Source: Megascapheus bottae (lineage: Eukaryota > Chordata > Mammalia > Rodentia > Geomyidae). From it: DNA of 64,000 nucleotides. A program made the translations under genes and the position numbers. Below, in pieces: positions 35,931 to 47,640 of the stretch; position 1 is the first letter of the stretch; each line of letters starts with the position of its first letter. The notes beneath the pieces were generated by a model. The model was not told the origin of the DNA, searched no databases, and worked only from the letters and a program-made list of their open reading frames with translations. The DNA lies in the NCBI GenBank assembly GCA_024803745.1, contig JANJXV010000263.1, forward strand, positions 1,287,501-1,351,500, read 5' to 3'.

Positions 35931-38345
35931 GGGGATAGGATTAGTGTTACTTAAGGGTAAGGGTTAGGTTTAGGGTTAGGGTTAGTGTTAATGTTAGGTT
36001 TAGGGTAAGGGTTAGGGTTAGGGTTAGGGTTAAGTTAAGGTAAGGGTTAGGGTTAGGGTTACTGTTAGGGTTAAGGTTAGGGTTAGGGTAAGGGTAAGAG
36101 TTTGGGTTAGAGTTGGGTTTTGGGTAAGGGTTAGGGTTAGGGTTAGCGGTAAGGTTAGGTTTAGGGTTAGGGTAAGGGTAAGGGTTAGGGTTAGGGCCAG
36201 GGTTATTGTTAGGCTAAGGTTTATGGTTAGAGTTAAGGTTAGGTTTAGGGTTAGGGTTAGGGTTAGGGTAAGGGTAAGGGTTAGGCTTAAGGTTAGGGTT
36301 AGAGTTAGTATTATGGATAGGGTTAGGGTCAGGGTAAAGGTTACGTTTAGGTTTAGGTTTAGGGTTAGGGTAAGGGTAAGGGTTAGGTTTAGTGTTAGGG
36401 TTAGGTTTAGGTTTAGGGGTATGGTTAGGGTTATTGTAAGGAGAAGGGTTATGGTTAAGGTTAGGGTTAGGGTTAGGGTTAGGGTTAGGGTTAAGGTTAG
36501 GGTTAGTGTTAGGTTTGGGTAAGGGTAAGGCTTAGGGTTAGTTTTAGGGTTAGGATTATGGTAAGGGTAAGGGTAAGGGTTAGGGTTAAGATTAGGGTTA
36601 GGGTTAGTGTTAGGGTTAGGGTTACGGTTAGGTAAGGGTAAGTTTTAAGGTTAGGGTTAGGGTTAGGTTTAGGTTTAGTGTAAGGGAAAAGGTTAGGCTT
36701 AGGGTTAGGGTTAGGTTTAGGTTTAGGGTAAGGGTAAGGGTAATGGTTACTGTTAGGGTTAGGTTAAGGTTAGAGTAAGGATTAGGATTAGGGTTGGGGT
36801 TAGGGAAGGGGTTAGGGTAAGGGTAAGGGTTAGCATTAGGGTTAGGGTTAGAAGGTGTAATGGTTAGGGTTAGGTTTAGGGTTAGGGTTAGTGTTAGGTT
36901 TAGGGTTGGGGTTAGGGTTAGGTTTAGGCTTAGGGTTAGGGTAAGGGTAAGGTTTAGGGTTAGGGTTAGGGTTAGTTTTAGGTTTAGGGTTAGGGTAAGG
37001 GTAAGGGTTAGATTTTGGTTAGTGTTAGGGTTAAGGTTAGGGATAGGGATGGGTAAGAGTTTGGGTTAGAGTTTGGGTTTGGGTAAGGGTTAGTGTTAGG
37101 GTTAGGGTTAGGATAAATGTAAGGGTTAGGGTTAGGGTTAGGGTTAGGGGTTAGGATTAGTGTTACTTAAGGGTAAGGGTTAGGTTTAGGGTTAGGGTTA
37201 GTGTTAATGTTAGGTTTAGGGTAAGGGTTAGGGTTAGGGTTAGGGTTAGGGTTAAGGTAAGGTAAGGGTTAGGGTTAGTGTTAGGGTTAAGGTTAGGTTT
37301 AGGGTAAGGGTAAGAGTTTGGGTTAGAGTTTGGGTTTGGGTAAGGGTTAGGGTTAGGGTTAGCGGTAAGGTTAGGGTTAGGGTTAGGGTAAGGGTAAGGG
37401 TTAGGGTTAGGGCCAGGGTTATTGTTAGGCTAAGGGTTATGGTTAGAGTTAAGGTTAGGTTTAGGGTTAGGGTTAGGGTTAGGGTTAGGCTTAGGGTAAG
37501 GGTAAGGGTTAGGCTTAAGGTTAGGGTTAGAGTTAGTATTATGGATACGGTTAGGGTCAGGGTAAATGTTACGGTTAGGTTTAGGTTTGGGGTTAGGGTA
37601 AGGATAAGGGTTAGGTTTACTGTTAGGGTTAGGTTTAGGTTTAGCGGTATGGTTAGGGTTATTGTAAGGAGAAGGGTTAGGGTTAAGGTTAGGATTAGGG
37701 TTAGGGTTAGGTTTAGGGTTAGGGTTAGGGTAAGGGTAAGGGTTAGTCTTAGGGTTAGGATTAGGGTTAAGTTTAGGGTTAGAATTAGAGTAAGGGTTAG
37801 GGTTACGGTTAGGTTTAGGGTAAGGGTTTAGGTTAGGTTTAGCGTCGGGGTTAAGTTTAGGGTTTGGGTTAGGTTTAGGTAAGGGTAAGTTTTAAGGTTA
37901 GGGTTAGGGTTAGGTTTAGGTTTAGGGTAAGGGAAAGGGTTAGGCTTAGGCTTAGGGTTAGGTTTAGGTTTAGGGTAATGGTAATGGTTACTGTTAGGGT
38001 TAGGTTAAGGTTAGGGTAAGGGTTAGGATTAGGGTTGGGGTTAAGGTAGGGGTTAGGGTAAGGGTAAGGGTTAGCATTAGGGTTAGGGTTAGAATAAGTG
38101 TAATGGTTAGGGTTAGGCTTAGGGTTAGGGTTAGTGTTAGGTTTAGGTTTGGGGTTAGGGTTAGGTTTAGGCTTAGGGTTAGGGTAAGGGTAAGGTTTAG
38201 GGTTAGTGTTAGGGTTAGTTTTAGGTTTAGGGTTAGGGTAAGGGTAAGGGTTAGGGTTTGGTTAGTGTTAGGGTTAAGGTTATGGATAGGGATGGGTAAG
38301 AGTTTGGGTTAGAGTTTGGGTTTGGGTAAGGGTTAGGGTTAGGGT
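35930..38345 (+). repeat. Tandem duplication with about 1,216-1,247-bp offset
   Basis: Copy 1 begins at the TTACTTAAGGG near 35,947 and copy 2 at 37,166. Shared order: GTTTGGGT cluster (36,096 and 37,312), GGGCCAGGGTTATTGTTAGGC (near 36,194 and 37,411), TATTATGGATA (36,310 and 37,538), GTAAGGAGAAGGG, GTAATGGTTACTG and GATGGGTAAGAGTTTGGG (37,049 and 38,296). Growth of the offset from 1,216 to 1,247 shows about 30 bp of net gain in copy 2. Confidence 0.87.
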
Positions 38346-40860
38346 TAGGCGTAAATTTAGGGTGAGAGTTAGGGTAAGTGTAAGGGTTAGGGTTAGAGTT
38401 AGGGAAAGGGTTATTGTTAGGGTAAGGGTTATGGTTAGTGTTAGGGTTAGGTTTAGGGTTAGGGTTAGGGTTAGGGTTAGGTTAAGGGTAGGGGTTAGGG
38501 TTAAGGTTAGGGTTAGAGTTAGGATTATGGTTAGGGGTAGTGTCAGGGTAAGGGTTACGTGTAGGGTTAGGTTTAGGATTAGGGTAAGGGTAAGTGTTAG
38601 GTTTAGGGTTAGGGTTAGGTTAAGGCTTAGGGTTATGGTTAGGGTTAGGGTAAGGATAAGGGTTAGGGTTAAGGTTAGGGTTAGGGTTAGGGTTAGGGTT
38701 AATGTTAGGGTTAGGATTAGGGTAAGGGTAAGGGTTAGGTTTAGGTTTAGGGTAAGGGTTAGGGTAAGTGTAAGGGTAAGGGTAAGGGTTAGGGTTAAGG
38801 TTAGGTTTAGGGTTAGGGTTAGGGTAAGGGTAAGGGTTAGGGTTAGGATTAGAGTAAGGGTTAGGGTTAGGGTTAGGGTTATGGTTATGTTTAGGGTTAC
38901 GGTTAGGGTTAGGGTAAGGGTTAGGGTAAGTGTATGTGTTAGGTTTAGGGTTAGGGTTAAGGTTTGGGTTAGGGTTAGCGTTAGGGTAAGGTAAGTGTTA
39001 GGGTTAGGATTAGGGTTAAGATAAGGGTAAGGGTTAGTGTTAGGGTTAAGGTTATTGTTAGGGTAAGGATTAGGGTTAGGTTTAGGGTAAGGGTAAGGGT
39101 TAGGGTTAGGGTTAGGGTTAGTGTTAGGGTAAGGGTAAGGGTTAGGGTTAGTTTTAGGTTTAGGTTTAGGTTTAGGATTAGGGTAAGGGTAAGTGTTAGG
39201 GTTATGGTTAGGTTAGGGTTAGGGTAAGGGTTAGGCTTAGGGTTAGGTTTAGGTTTAGGGTAAGGGTAAGTGTTAGTATTAGGTTTAGGTTTTGGGTTAG
39301 TGTCAGGATAAGGGTAAGGGTTAGCTTAGGGTTAGGGTTAGGGTGCGGGGTTAGGGTTAGGGTTAGAGTTAGGTTTAGCGTTAGGATTAGGGTAAGGGTA
39401 ATGGTTAGGTTTAGGGTTAGGTTTACGGTTAGGTTTACGGTTAGGGTTAGGGTAAGGATAAGGTTTAGGGTTAGGGTTATTGTTAGGGTTAAGTTTATGG
39501 TTAGGGTTAGGGTCAGGGTTAGGGTTAGAGTTATGGTTAGGTTTAGAGTTAGGGTAAGGGTAAGTTTTAGGGTTAGGGTTGGGTTAGGGTTAGTGTAAGG
39601 GTAAGGGTTAGGGTTAGGTTTAGGGTGAGGGTTAGGGTAAGGGTAAAGGTAAGGGTTAGGGTTAAGTTTAGGTTTAGGGTTAGGGTTAGGGTAAGGTTTA
39701 GGGTTAGGGTTAGGATTAGGGTAAGGGTTAGGTTTATGGTTAGGGTTAGGGTTAGGGTTATGTTTCGGTTACTGTTAGGGTTAGGGTTAGGGTTAGGGTA
39801 AGGGTATGTTTTAGGTTTAGGGTTAGGGTTAAGGTTAGGGTTAGGGTTAGGGTTAGCATTAGGGTAAGGGTAAGAGTTAGGGTTAGTATAAGGGTAAGGG
39901 TTAGCTTAGGGTTAGGGTTAGGGTTCGGGGTTAGGGTTGGGGTTAGGATTGGAGTTAGGTTTAGCATTAGGGTTAGGGTAAGGGTAAGGGTTAGGGTTAG
40001 AGTTAGGGTTAGTGTTAGGGTTAGGGTTATGGTTAGGGTAAGGTTAGGGTTAGAATTAGGGTTAGGGTTAGAGTTAGGGTTAGGGTAAGTTTTAGGGTTA
40101 GGGTTAGGCTTAGGGTTAGGGTAAGTGTTAGGGGTAGGATTAGCGTTGGGGTTAAGGTTAGGATTTCGGTTAGGGTAAGGGTAAGGGTTATGGTTAGGTT
40201 TAGGGTTAGGGTTAGGGTAAGTGTTAGGGTTACGGTTAGGGTTACGGTTAGTGTTAGGATAAGAGTAAGGTTTAGGTTTAGGGTTAGCGTTAGGGTTTGG
40301 GGTTACGGTTAGGAATAGGGTTAGAGTTAGGTTTAGGGTTAGGGTTAGGGTAAGGGTAAGGGTTAGGGTTAGGGTTAGGGTTAGTGTTAGGTTTAGTGTT
40401 AGGGTTAGGGTAAGGGTAAGTGTTAGGGATAGGGTTAGGGTTAGGGTTAAGGTTAGCGTTAGGGTTAGGGTTAGGGTAAGGGTAAGGGTAAGGGTTAGGG
40501 ATAGGGTTAGGTTTAGGGTTAAGGATAGGGTTAGGGTTAGGGTTAGAGTTAGGTTTAGGGTTAGGGTTAGGTTAAGGGTAAAGGTTAGGTTTAGGATTAG
40601 GGTTAGGGTTAGGGTAAGGGTTATGGTTAGGGTTAGGATAAGTGTAAGTGTTAGGGTTAGGGTTAGGGTTAGGGGTTAGGTTTAGTGTTACTTAATGGTA
40701 AGTGTTAGGTTTAGGGTTAGGGTTAGTGTTAATGTTAGGTTTAGGGTAAGGGTTGGGGTTAGGGTTAGGGTTAGGGTTAAGGTAAGGTAAGGGTTAGGGT
40801 TACGGTTAGTGTAAGGGTTAAAGTTAGGGTTAGGGTAAGGGTAAGATTTTGGGTTAGAGT
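37720..40860 (+). repeat. Long dispersed duplication of about 3.1 kb, copy 1
   Basis: This segment recurs at 42,765-45,905 with a nearly constant offset of 5,043 falling to 5,027-5,038. Landmarks are TTAGTCTTAGGG (37,743 and 42,786), GATGGGTAAGAGTTTGGG (38,290 and 43,337), GGCGTAAATTTAGGG, GTGTCAGGGTAAGGGTTACG, GGTGCGGGGTTAGGG against GGTTCGGGG, ATGTTTCGG (39,763) and GGATTTCGGTTAGGG (40,161 and 45,188). It is the longest dispersed duplication I could follow. Confidence 0.88.
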
Positions 40861-42420
40861 TTGGGTTTGGGTAAGGGTTAGGGTTAGGGTTAGGGTTAGG
40901 GTTAGGCTTAGGGTAAGGTTAAGGGTTAGGCTTAAGGTTAGGGTTAGAGTTAGTATTATGGATACGGTTATGGTCAGTGTAAATGTTACGGTTAGGTTTA
41001 GGTTTAGGGTTAGGGTAAGGGTAAGGGTTAGGTTTAGTGTTAGGGTTAGGTTTAGGTTTAGCGGTATGGTTAGGGTTATTGTAAGGAGAAGGGTTCGGGT
41101 TAGGGTTAGGGTTAGGGTTAGGGTTAGGGTTAAGGTTAGGGTTAGGGTTAGGTTTAGGGTAAGGGTAAGGGTTATGGTTAGTTTTAGGGTTAGGATTAGG
41201 GTAAGGGTAAGGGTAAGGGTTAGGGTTAAGGTTAGGGTTAGGGTTAGTGTTAGGGTTAGGGTTAGGGTAAGGGTTAGGGGTAGGATTAGCGTTGGGGTTA
41301 AGGTTAGGATTTCGGTTAGGGTAAGGGTAAGGGTTAGGGTTAGGTTTAGGGTTAGGGTTAGGGTAAGTGTTAGGGTAACGGTTAGGGTTACGGTTAGTGT
41401 TAGGATAAGAGTAAGGTTTAGGTTTAGGGTTAGCATTAGGGTTTGGGGTTACGGTTAGGAATAGGGTTAGAGTTAGGTTTAGGGTTAGGGTTAGGGTAAG
41501 TGTAAGGGTTAGGGTTAGGGTTAGGGTTAGTGTTAGGTTTAGGGTTAGGGTTAGGGTAAGGATAAGTGTTAGGGATAGGGTTAGGGTTAGGGTTAAGGTT
41601 AGGGTTAGGGTTAGGGTTAGGGTAAGGGTAAGGGTAAGGGTTAGGGATAGGGTTAGGTTTAGGGTTAAGGATAGGGTTAGGGTTAGGGTTAGAGTTAGGT
41701 TTAGGGTTAGGGTTAGGTTAAGGGTAAGGGTTAGGTTTAGGATTAGGTTAGGGTTAGGGTAAGGGTTAGGGTTAGGTTTATGGTTAGGATAAGTGTAAGG
41801 GTTAGGGTTAGGGTTAGGGTTAGGGGATAGGTTTAGTGTTACTTAATGGTAAGTGTTAGGTTTAGGGTTAGGGTTAGTGTTAATGTTAGGTTTAGGGTAA
41901 GGGTTGGGGTTAGGGTTAGGGTTAGGTATAAGGTAAGGTAAGGGTTAGGGTTACGGTTAGTGTTAGGGTTAAGGTTAGGGTTAGGGTAAAGGTAAGAGTT
42001 TGGGTTAGAGTTTGGGTTTGGGTAAGGGTTAGGGTTAGGGTTAGGGTTAGGCTTAGGGTAAGGTTAAGGGTTAGGCTTAAGGTTAGGGTTAGAGTTAGTA
42101 TTATGGATACGGTTATGGTCAGTGTAAATGTTACGGTTAGGTTTAGGTTTAGGGTTAGGGTAAGGGTAAGGGTTAGGTTTAGTGTTAGGGTTAGGTTTAG
42201 GTTTAGCGGTATGGTTAGGGTTATTGTAAGGAGAAGGGTTCAGGTTAAGGTTAGGGTTAGGGTTAGGGTTAGGGTTAAGGTTAGGGTTAGGGTTAGGTTT
42301 AGGGTAAGGGTAAGGGTTAGGGTTAGTTTTAGGGTTAGGATTAGGGTAAGGGTAAGGGTAAGGGTTAGGGTTAAGGTTAGGGTTAGGGTTAGTGTTAGGG
42401 TTACGGTTAGGGTTAGGGTT
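40130..42420 (+). repeat. Tandem duplication with 1,145-1,146-bp offset
   Basis: GGATTTCGGTTAGGG occurs at 40,161 and 41,307, and GTTACTTAATGGTAAGTG at about 40,686 and 41,839. TATTATGGATACGGTTATGG with GTCAGTGTAAATG occurs at 40,951 and 42,096. The private change TTAATGG in the TTACTTAA signature is found only in these two copies, which shows direct descent of one from the other. Confidence 0.9.
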
Positions 42421-42764
42421 AGGTTAAGGGTTAGGGTTAGGGTTAGGGTTAGGGTAAGGGTTAGGGTTAGGGTTAGTTTTAGGGTTAGGTTTAGGGTAAG
42501 TGTTAGGGTTACGGTTAGGGTTAGGGTTAGTGTTAGGATAAGGGTAAGTTTTAGAGTTAGGGTTAGGGTTAGAGTTAGGGTTCGGGGTTAGGGTTAGGGT
42601 TAGGGTTAGAGTTAGGTTTAGGGTTAGGGTTAGGGTAAGGGTAAGGGTTAGGGTTAGGGTTAGTGTTAGGTTTAGGGTTAGGGTTAGGGTAAGGGTAAGT
42701 GTTAGGGATAGGTTTAGGGTTAGGGTTAAGGTTAGGGTTAGGGTTAGGGTTAGGTTTAGGGTTA

Positions 42765-45700
42765 GGGTTAGGGTAAGGGTAAGGGTTAGTCTTAGGGTTA
42801 GGGTTAGGGTTAAGTTAGGGGTTAGGATTAGAGTAAGGGTTAGGGTTATGGTTAGGTTTAGGGTAAGGGTTTGGGTTAGGTTTAGCGTTGGGGTTAAGGT
42901 TAGGGTTAGGGTTAGGTTTAGGTAAGGGTAAGTTTTAAGGTTAGGGTTAGGGTTAGGTTTAGGTTTAGAGTAATGGAAAGGGTTAGGCTTAGGGTTAGGG
43001 TTAGGTTTAGGTTTAGGGTAAGGGTAATGGTTACTGTTATGGTTATGTTAAGGTTAGGGTAAGGGTTAGGATTAGGGTTGGGGTTAGGGTAGGAGTTATG
43101 GTAAGGGTAAGGGTTTGCATTAGGGTTAGGGTTAGAATAAGTGTAATGGTTAGGGTTAGGTTTAGGGTTAGGGTTAGTGTTAGGTTTAGGGTTGGGGTTA
43201 GGGTTAGGTTTAGGCTTAGGGTTAGGGTAAGGGTAAGGTTCAGGGTTAGGCTTAGGGTTAGTTTTAGGTTTAGGGTTAGGGTAAGGGTAAGGGTTAGGGT
43301 TTGGTTAGTGTTAGGGTTAAGGTTAGGGATAGGGATGGGTAAGAGTTTGGGTTAGAGTTTGGGTTTGGGTAAGGGTTAGGGTTAGGGTTAGGCGTAAATT
43401 TAGGGTGAGGGTTAGGGTAAGTGTAAGGGTTAGGTTTAGAGTTAGGGAAAGGGTTATTTTTAGGGTAAGGGTTATGGTTAGTGTTAGGGTTAGGTTTAGG
43501 GTTAGGGTTAGGGTTAGGGTAAGTGTAGGGGTTAGGGTTAAGGTTAGGGTTAGAGTTAGGATTATGGTTAGGTCTAGTGTCAGGGTAAGGGTTACGTGTA
43601 GGTTTAGGTTTAGGATTAGGGTAAGGGTAAGGGTTAGGTTTAGGGTTAGGGTTAGGTTAAGGGTTAGGGTTATGTTTAGGGTTAGGGTAAGGATAAGGGT
43701 TATGGTTAAGGTTAGGGTTAGGGTTAGGGTTAGGGTTAAGGTTAGGGTTAGGATTAGGGTAAGGGTAAGGGTTAGGTTTAGGTTTAGGCTGAGGGTTAGG
43801 GTAAGGGTAAGGGTAAGGGTAAGGGTTAGGGTTAAGGTTAGGTTTAGGGTTAGGGTTAGGGTTAGGATAAGGGTAAGAGTTAGGGTTAGGATCAGAGTAA
43901 GGGTTAGGGTTAGGGTTAGGGTTATGATTATGTTTAGGGTTACGGTTAGGGTTAGGGTAAGGGTTAGGGTAAGTGTGTGTGTTAGGTTTAGGGTTAGGGT
44001 TAAGGTTTGGGTTAGGGTTAGCGTTAGGGTAAGGGTAAGAGTTAGGGTTAGGATTAGGGTTAAGATAAGGGTAAGGGTTAGTGTTAGGGTTAAGGTTATT
44101 GTTAGGGTAAGGTTTAGGGTTAGGTTTAGGGTAAGGGTAAGGGTTAGGTTTAGGGTTAGGGTTAGGGTAAGGGTAAGGGTTAGGGTTAGGTTTAGGTTTA
44201 GGGTTAGGGTTAGGATTAGGGTAAGGGCAAGGGTTAGGGTTATGGTTAGGTTAGGGTTAGGGTAAGGGTTAGGTTTAGGGTTAGTGTAAGGGTAAGTGTT
44301 AGTGTTGGGATTAGGTTTTGGGTTAGTGTCAGGATAAGGGTAAGGATTAGCTTAGGGTTAGTATTAGGGTTCGGGGTTAGGGTTAGGGTTAGAGTTAGGT
44401 TTAGCGTTAGGGTTAGGGTAAGGGTAAGGGTTAGGTTTAGGGTTAGGGTTAGGGTTAGGTTTAGGGTTAGGGTTAGGGTAAGGATAAGGTTTAGGGTTAG
44501 GGTTATTGTTAGGGTTAAGTTTAGGGTTAGGGTTAGGGTCAGGGTTAGGGTTAGAGTTATGGTTAGGGTTAGACTTAGGGTAAGGGTAAGTTTTAGGGTT
44601 AGGGTTGGGTTAGGGTTAGTGTAAGGGTAAGGGTTAGGGTTAGGTTTAGGGTGAGGGTTAGGGTAAGGGTAAAGGTAAGGGTTAGGGTTAAGTTTAGGTT
44701 TAGGGTTAGGGTTAGGGTAAGGTTAAGGGTTAGGGTTAGGATTAGGGTCAGGGTTAGGTTTATGGTTAGGGTGAGGGTTAGGGTTATGTTTCAGGTTACT
44801 GTTAGGGTTAGGGTTAGGGTAAGGGTATGTGTTAGGTTTAGGGTTAGCGTTAAGGTTAGGGTTAGGGTTAGGGTTAGCATTAGGGTAAGGGTAAGAGTTA
44901 GGGTTAGTATAAGGGTAAGGGTTAGCTTAGGGTTAGGGTTAGGGTTCAGGGTTAGGGTTAGGGTTAGGGTTGGAGTTAGGATTAGCATTAGGTTTAGTGT
45001 AAGGTTAAGGGTTAGGTTTTGTGTTAGGGTTAGTGTTAGGTTAGGCTTAGGGTTAGGGTTAGGGTAAGGGTTAGGGTTAGAGTTAGGGTTAGGGTTAGAG
45101 TTAGGGTTAGGGTAAGTTTTAGGGTTAGGGTTAGGGTTAGGGTTAGGGTAAGGGTTAGGGTTAGGATTAGCGTTGGGGTTAAGGTTAGGATTTCGGTTAG
45201 GGTAAGGGTAAGGGTTAGGGTTAGGTTTAGGGTTAGGGTTAGGGTAAGTGTTAGGGTTACGGTTAGGGTTACGGTTAGTGTTAGGATAAGGGTAAGGTTT
45301 AGGTTTACGGTTAGCGTTAGGTTTTGGGGTTACGGTTAGGAATAGGGTTAGAGTTAGGTTTAGGTTTAGGGTTAGGGTAAGGGTAAGGGTTAGGGTTAGG
45401 GTTAGGGTTAGGGTTAGTGTTAGGTTTAGTGTTAGGGTTAGGGTAAGGGTAAGTGTTAGGGATAGGTTTAGGGTTAGGGTTAAGTTTAGGGTTAGGGTTA
45501 GGGTTAGGGTAAGGGTAAGGGTAAGGTAAGGGTTAGGGATAGGGCTAGGTTTAGAGTTAAGGATAGGGTTAGGGTTAGGGTTAGAGTTAGGTTTTCGGTT
45601 AGGGTTAGGTTAAGGGTAAGGGTTAGGTTTAGGGTTAAGGTTAGGGTTAGGGTAAGGGTTAGGGATAGGGTTAGGGTTAGGATAAGTGTAAGGGTTAGGG

Positions 45701-45905
45701 TTAGGGTTAGGGGATAGGATTAGTGTTACTTAAGGGTAAGGGTTAGGTTTAGGGTTAGGGTTAGTGTTAATGTTAGGTTTAGGGTAAGCGTTAGGGTTAG
45801 GGTTAGGGTTCGGGTTAAGGTAAGGTAAGGGTTAGGGTTAGGGTTAGTGTTAGGGTTAAGGTAAGGGTTAGGGTAAGGGTAAGAGTTTGGGTTAGAGTTT
45901 GGGTT
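42765..45905 (+). repeat. Long dispersed duplication of about 3.1 kb, copy 2
   Basis: This is the partner of 37,720-40,860, with the same landmarks in order. At its right edge it keeps an AGCGGTAAGG to GGGCCAGGG stretch (about 45,930-46,000) that is deleted in the corresponding place after 40,870, where the sequence jumps directly to the TTAGGCTTAGGG phrase. Confidence 0.88.
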
Positions 45906-46739
45906 TGGGTAAGGGTTAGGGTTAGGGTTAGCGGTAAGGTTAGGGTTAGGGTTAGGGTAAGGGTAAGGGTTAGGGTTAGGGCCAGGGTTATTGTTAGGCT
46001 AAGGGTTATGGTTACAGTTAAGGTTAGGTTTAGGGTTAGGGTTATGGTTAGGATTAGGCTTAGGGTAAGTGTAAGGGTTAGGCTTAAGGTTAGGGTTAGA
46101 GTTAGTATTATGGATACGGTTAGGGTCAGGGTAAATGTTACGGTTAGGTTTAGGTTTAGGGTTAGGGTAAGGGTAAGGGTTAGGTTTAGTGTTAGGGTTA
46201 GGTTTAGGTTTAGCGGTATGGTTAGGGTTATTGTAAGGAGAAGGGTTAGGGTTAGGGTTAGGGTTAGGTTTAGGGTTAGGGTTAAGGTTAGGGTTAGGGT
46301 TAGGGTTAGGGTTAGGGTAAGGGTAAGGGTTAGGGTTAGTTTTAGGGTTAGGATTAGGGTAAGGGTAAGGGTAAGGGTTAGGGTTAAGGTTAGGGTTAGG
46401 GTTAGGGTTAGGGTTAGGTTAAGGGTTAGGGTTAGGGTAAGGGTTAGGGTTAGGGTTAGGGATAGGGCTAGGTTTAGGGTTAAGGATAGGGTTAGGGTTA
46501 GGGTTAGAGTTAGGTTTAGGGTTACGGTTAGGTTAAGGGTAAGGGTTAGGTTTAGGGTTAAGGTTAGGGTTAGGGTAAGGGTTAGGGTTAGGGTTAGGGT
46601 TAGGATAAGTGTAAGTGTTAGGGTTAGGGTTAGAGGATAGGATTAGTGTTACTTAAGGGTAAGGGTTAGGTTTAGGTTTAGGGTTAGTGTTAATGTTAGG
46701 TTTAGGGTAAGGTTTAGGGTTAGGGTTAGGCGTAAATTT

Positions 46740-47640
46740 AGGGTGAGGTTTAGGGTAAGTGTAAGGGTTAGGGTTAGAGTTAGGGAAAGGGTTATTGTTA
46801 GGGTAAGGGTTATGTTTAGTGTTAGGGTTAGGTTTAGGGTTAGGGTTAGGGTTAGGGTTAGGGTAAGGGTAGGTGTTAGGCTTAAGGTTAGGGTTAGAGT
46901 TAGGATTATGGTTAGGGGTAGTGTCAGGGTAAGGGTTACGTGAAGGTTTCGGTTTAGGATTAGGGTAAGGGTAAGGGTTAGGTTTAGGATTAGGGTTAGG
47001 TTAAGGGTTAGGCTTATGGTTAGGGTTAGGGTAAGGATAAGGGTTATGGTTAACGTTAGGGTTAGTGTTAGGTTTAGGGTTAAGGTTAGTTTTAGGATTA
47101 GGGTAAGGGTAAGGGTTAGGTTTAGGTTTAGGTTGAGGGTTAGGGTAAGGGTAACGGTAAGGGTTAGGGTTAAGTTTAGGTTTAGGGTTAGGGTTAGGGT
47201 TAGGGTAAGGGTTAGGGTTAGGATTAGAGTAAGGGTTAGGGTTAGGGTTAGGGTTATCGTTATGTTTAGGGTTACGGTTAGGGTTAGGGTAAGGGTTAGG
47301 GTAAGTGTATGTGTTAGGTTTAGGGTTAGGGTTAAGGTTTGGGTTAGGGTTAGCGTTAGGGTAAGGGTAAGAGTTAGGGTTAGGTTTAGGTTTAAGATAA
47401 GGGTAAGGGTTAGTGTTAGGGTTGAGGTTATTGTTAGAGTAAGGTTTAGGGTTAGGTTTAGGGTAATGGTAAGGGTTAGGGTTAGGGTTAGGGTTAGGGT
47501 AAGGGTAAGGGTTAGGGTTAGGGTTAGGTTTAGGGTTAGGTTTAGGATTAGGGTAAGGGTAAGGGTTAGGGTTATGGTTAGGTTAGGGTTAGGGTAAGGG
47601 TTAGGCTTAGGGTTAGGTTTACGGTTAGGGTTAGGGTTAG
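46740..47640 (+). repeat. Third copy of the 38.36-39.26-kb module; right edge of domain B
   Basis: The order TTTAGGGTGAGG (46,738), GTTATTGTTAGGG, GTGTCAGGGTAAGGGTTACG (near 46,920), GTGTATGTGTTAGG (near 47,305) and AAGGTTTGGGTTAGG (near 47,334) repeats 38,362-39,260 and 43,405-44,300. The offset from the second of these is about 3,338 bp. After about 47,640 the domain B vocabulary ends. Confidence 0.8.

Larger units (their letters stand above)
10700..47640 (+). repeat. Domain B: mosaic of 0.75-3-kb duplications
   Basis: The domain is marked by GTTACTTAA or GTTACATAA, at about 10,779, 13,656, 19,476, 22,013, 23,720, 27,258, 28,121, 28,371, 31,926, 32,741, 34,161, 35,946, 37,166, 40,688, 41,840, 45,726 and 46,650. 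A second mark is a pair or triplet of GTTTGGGT (for example 13,829, 15,558, 19,191, 27,470, 37,312, 45,884). None of these is seen right of about 47.6 kb. Irregular spacing, with adjacent pairs at 1,145-1,710 bp, indicates successive tandem duplications of different unit lengths rather than one uniform satellite. Confidence 0.8.
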
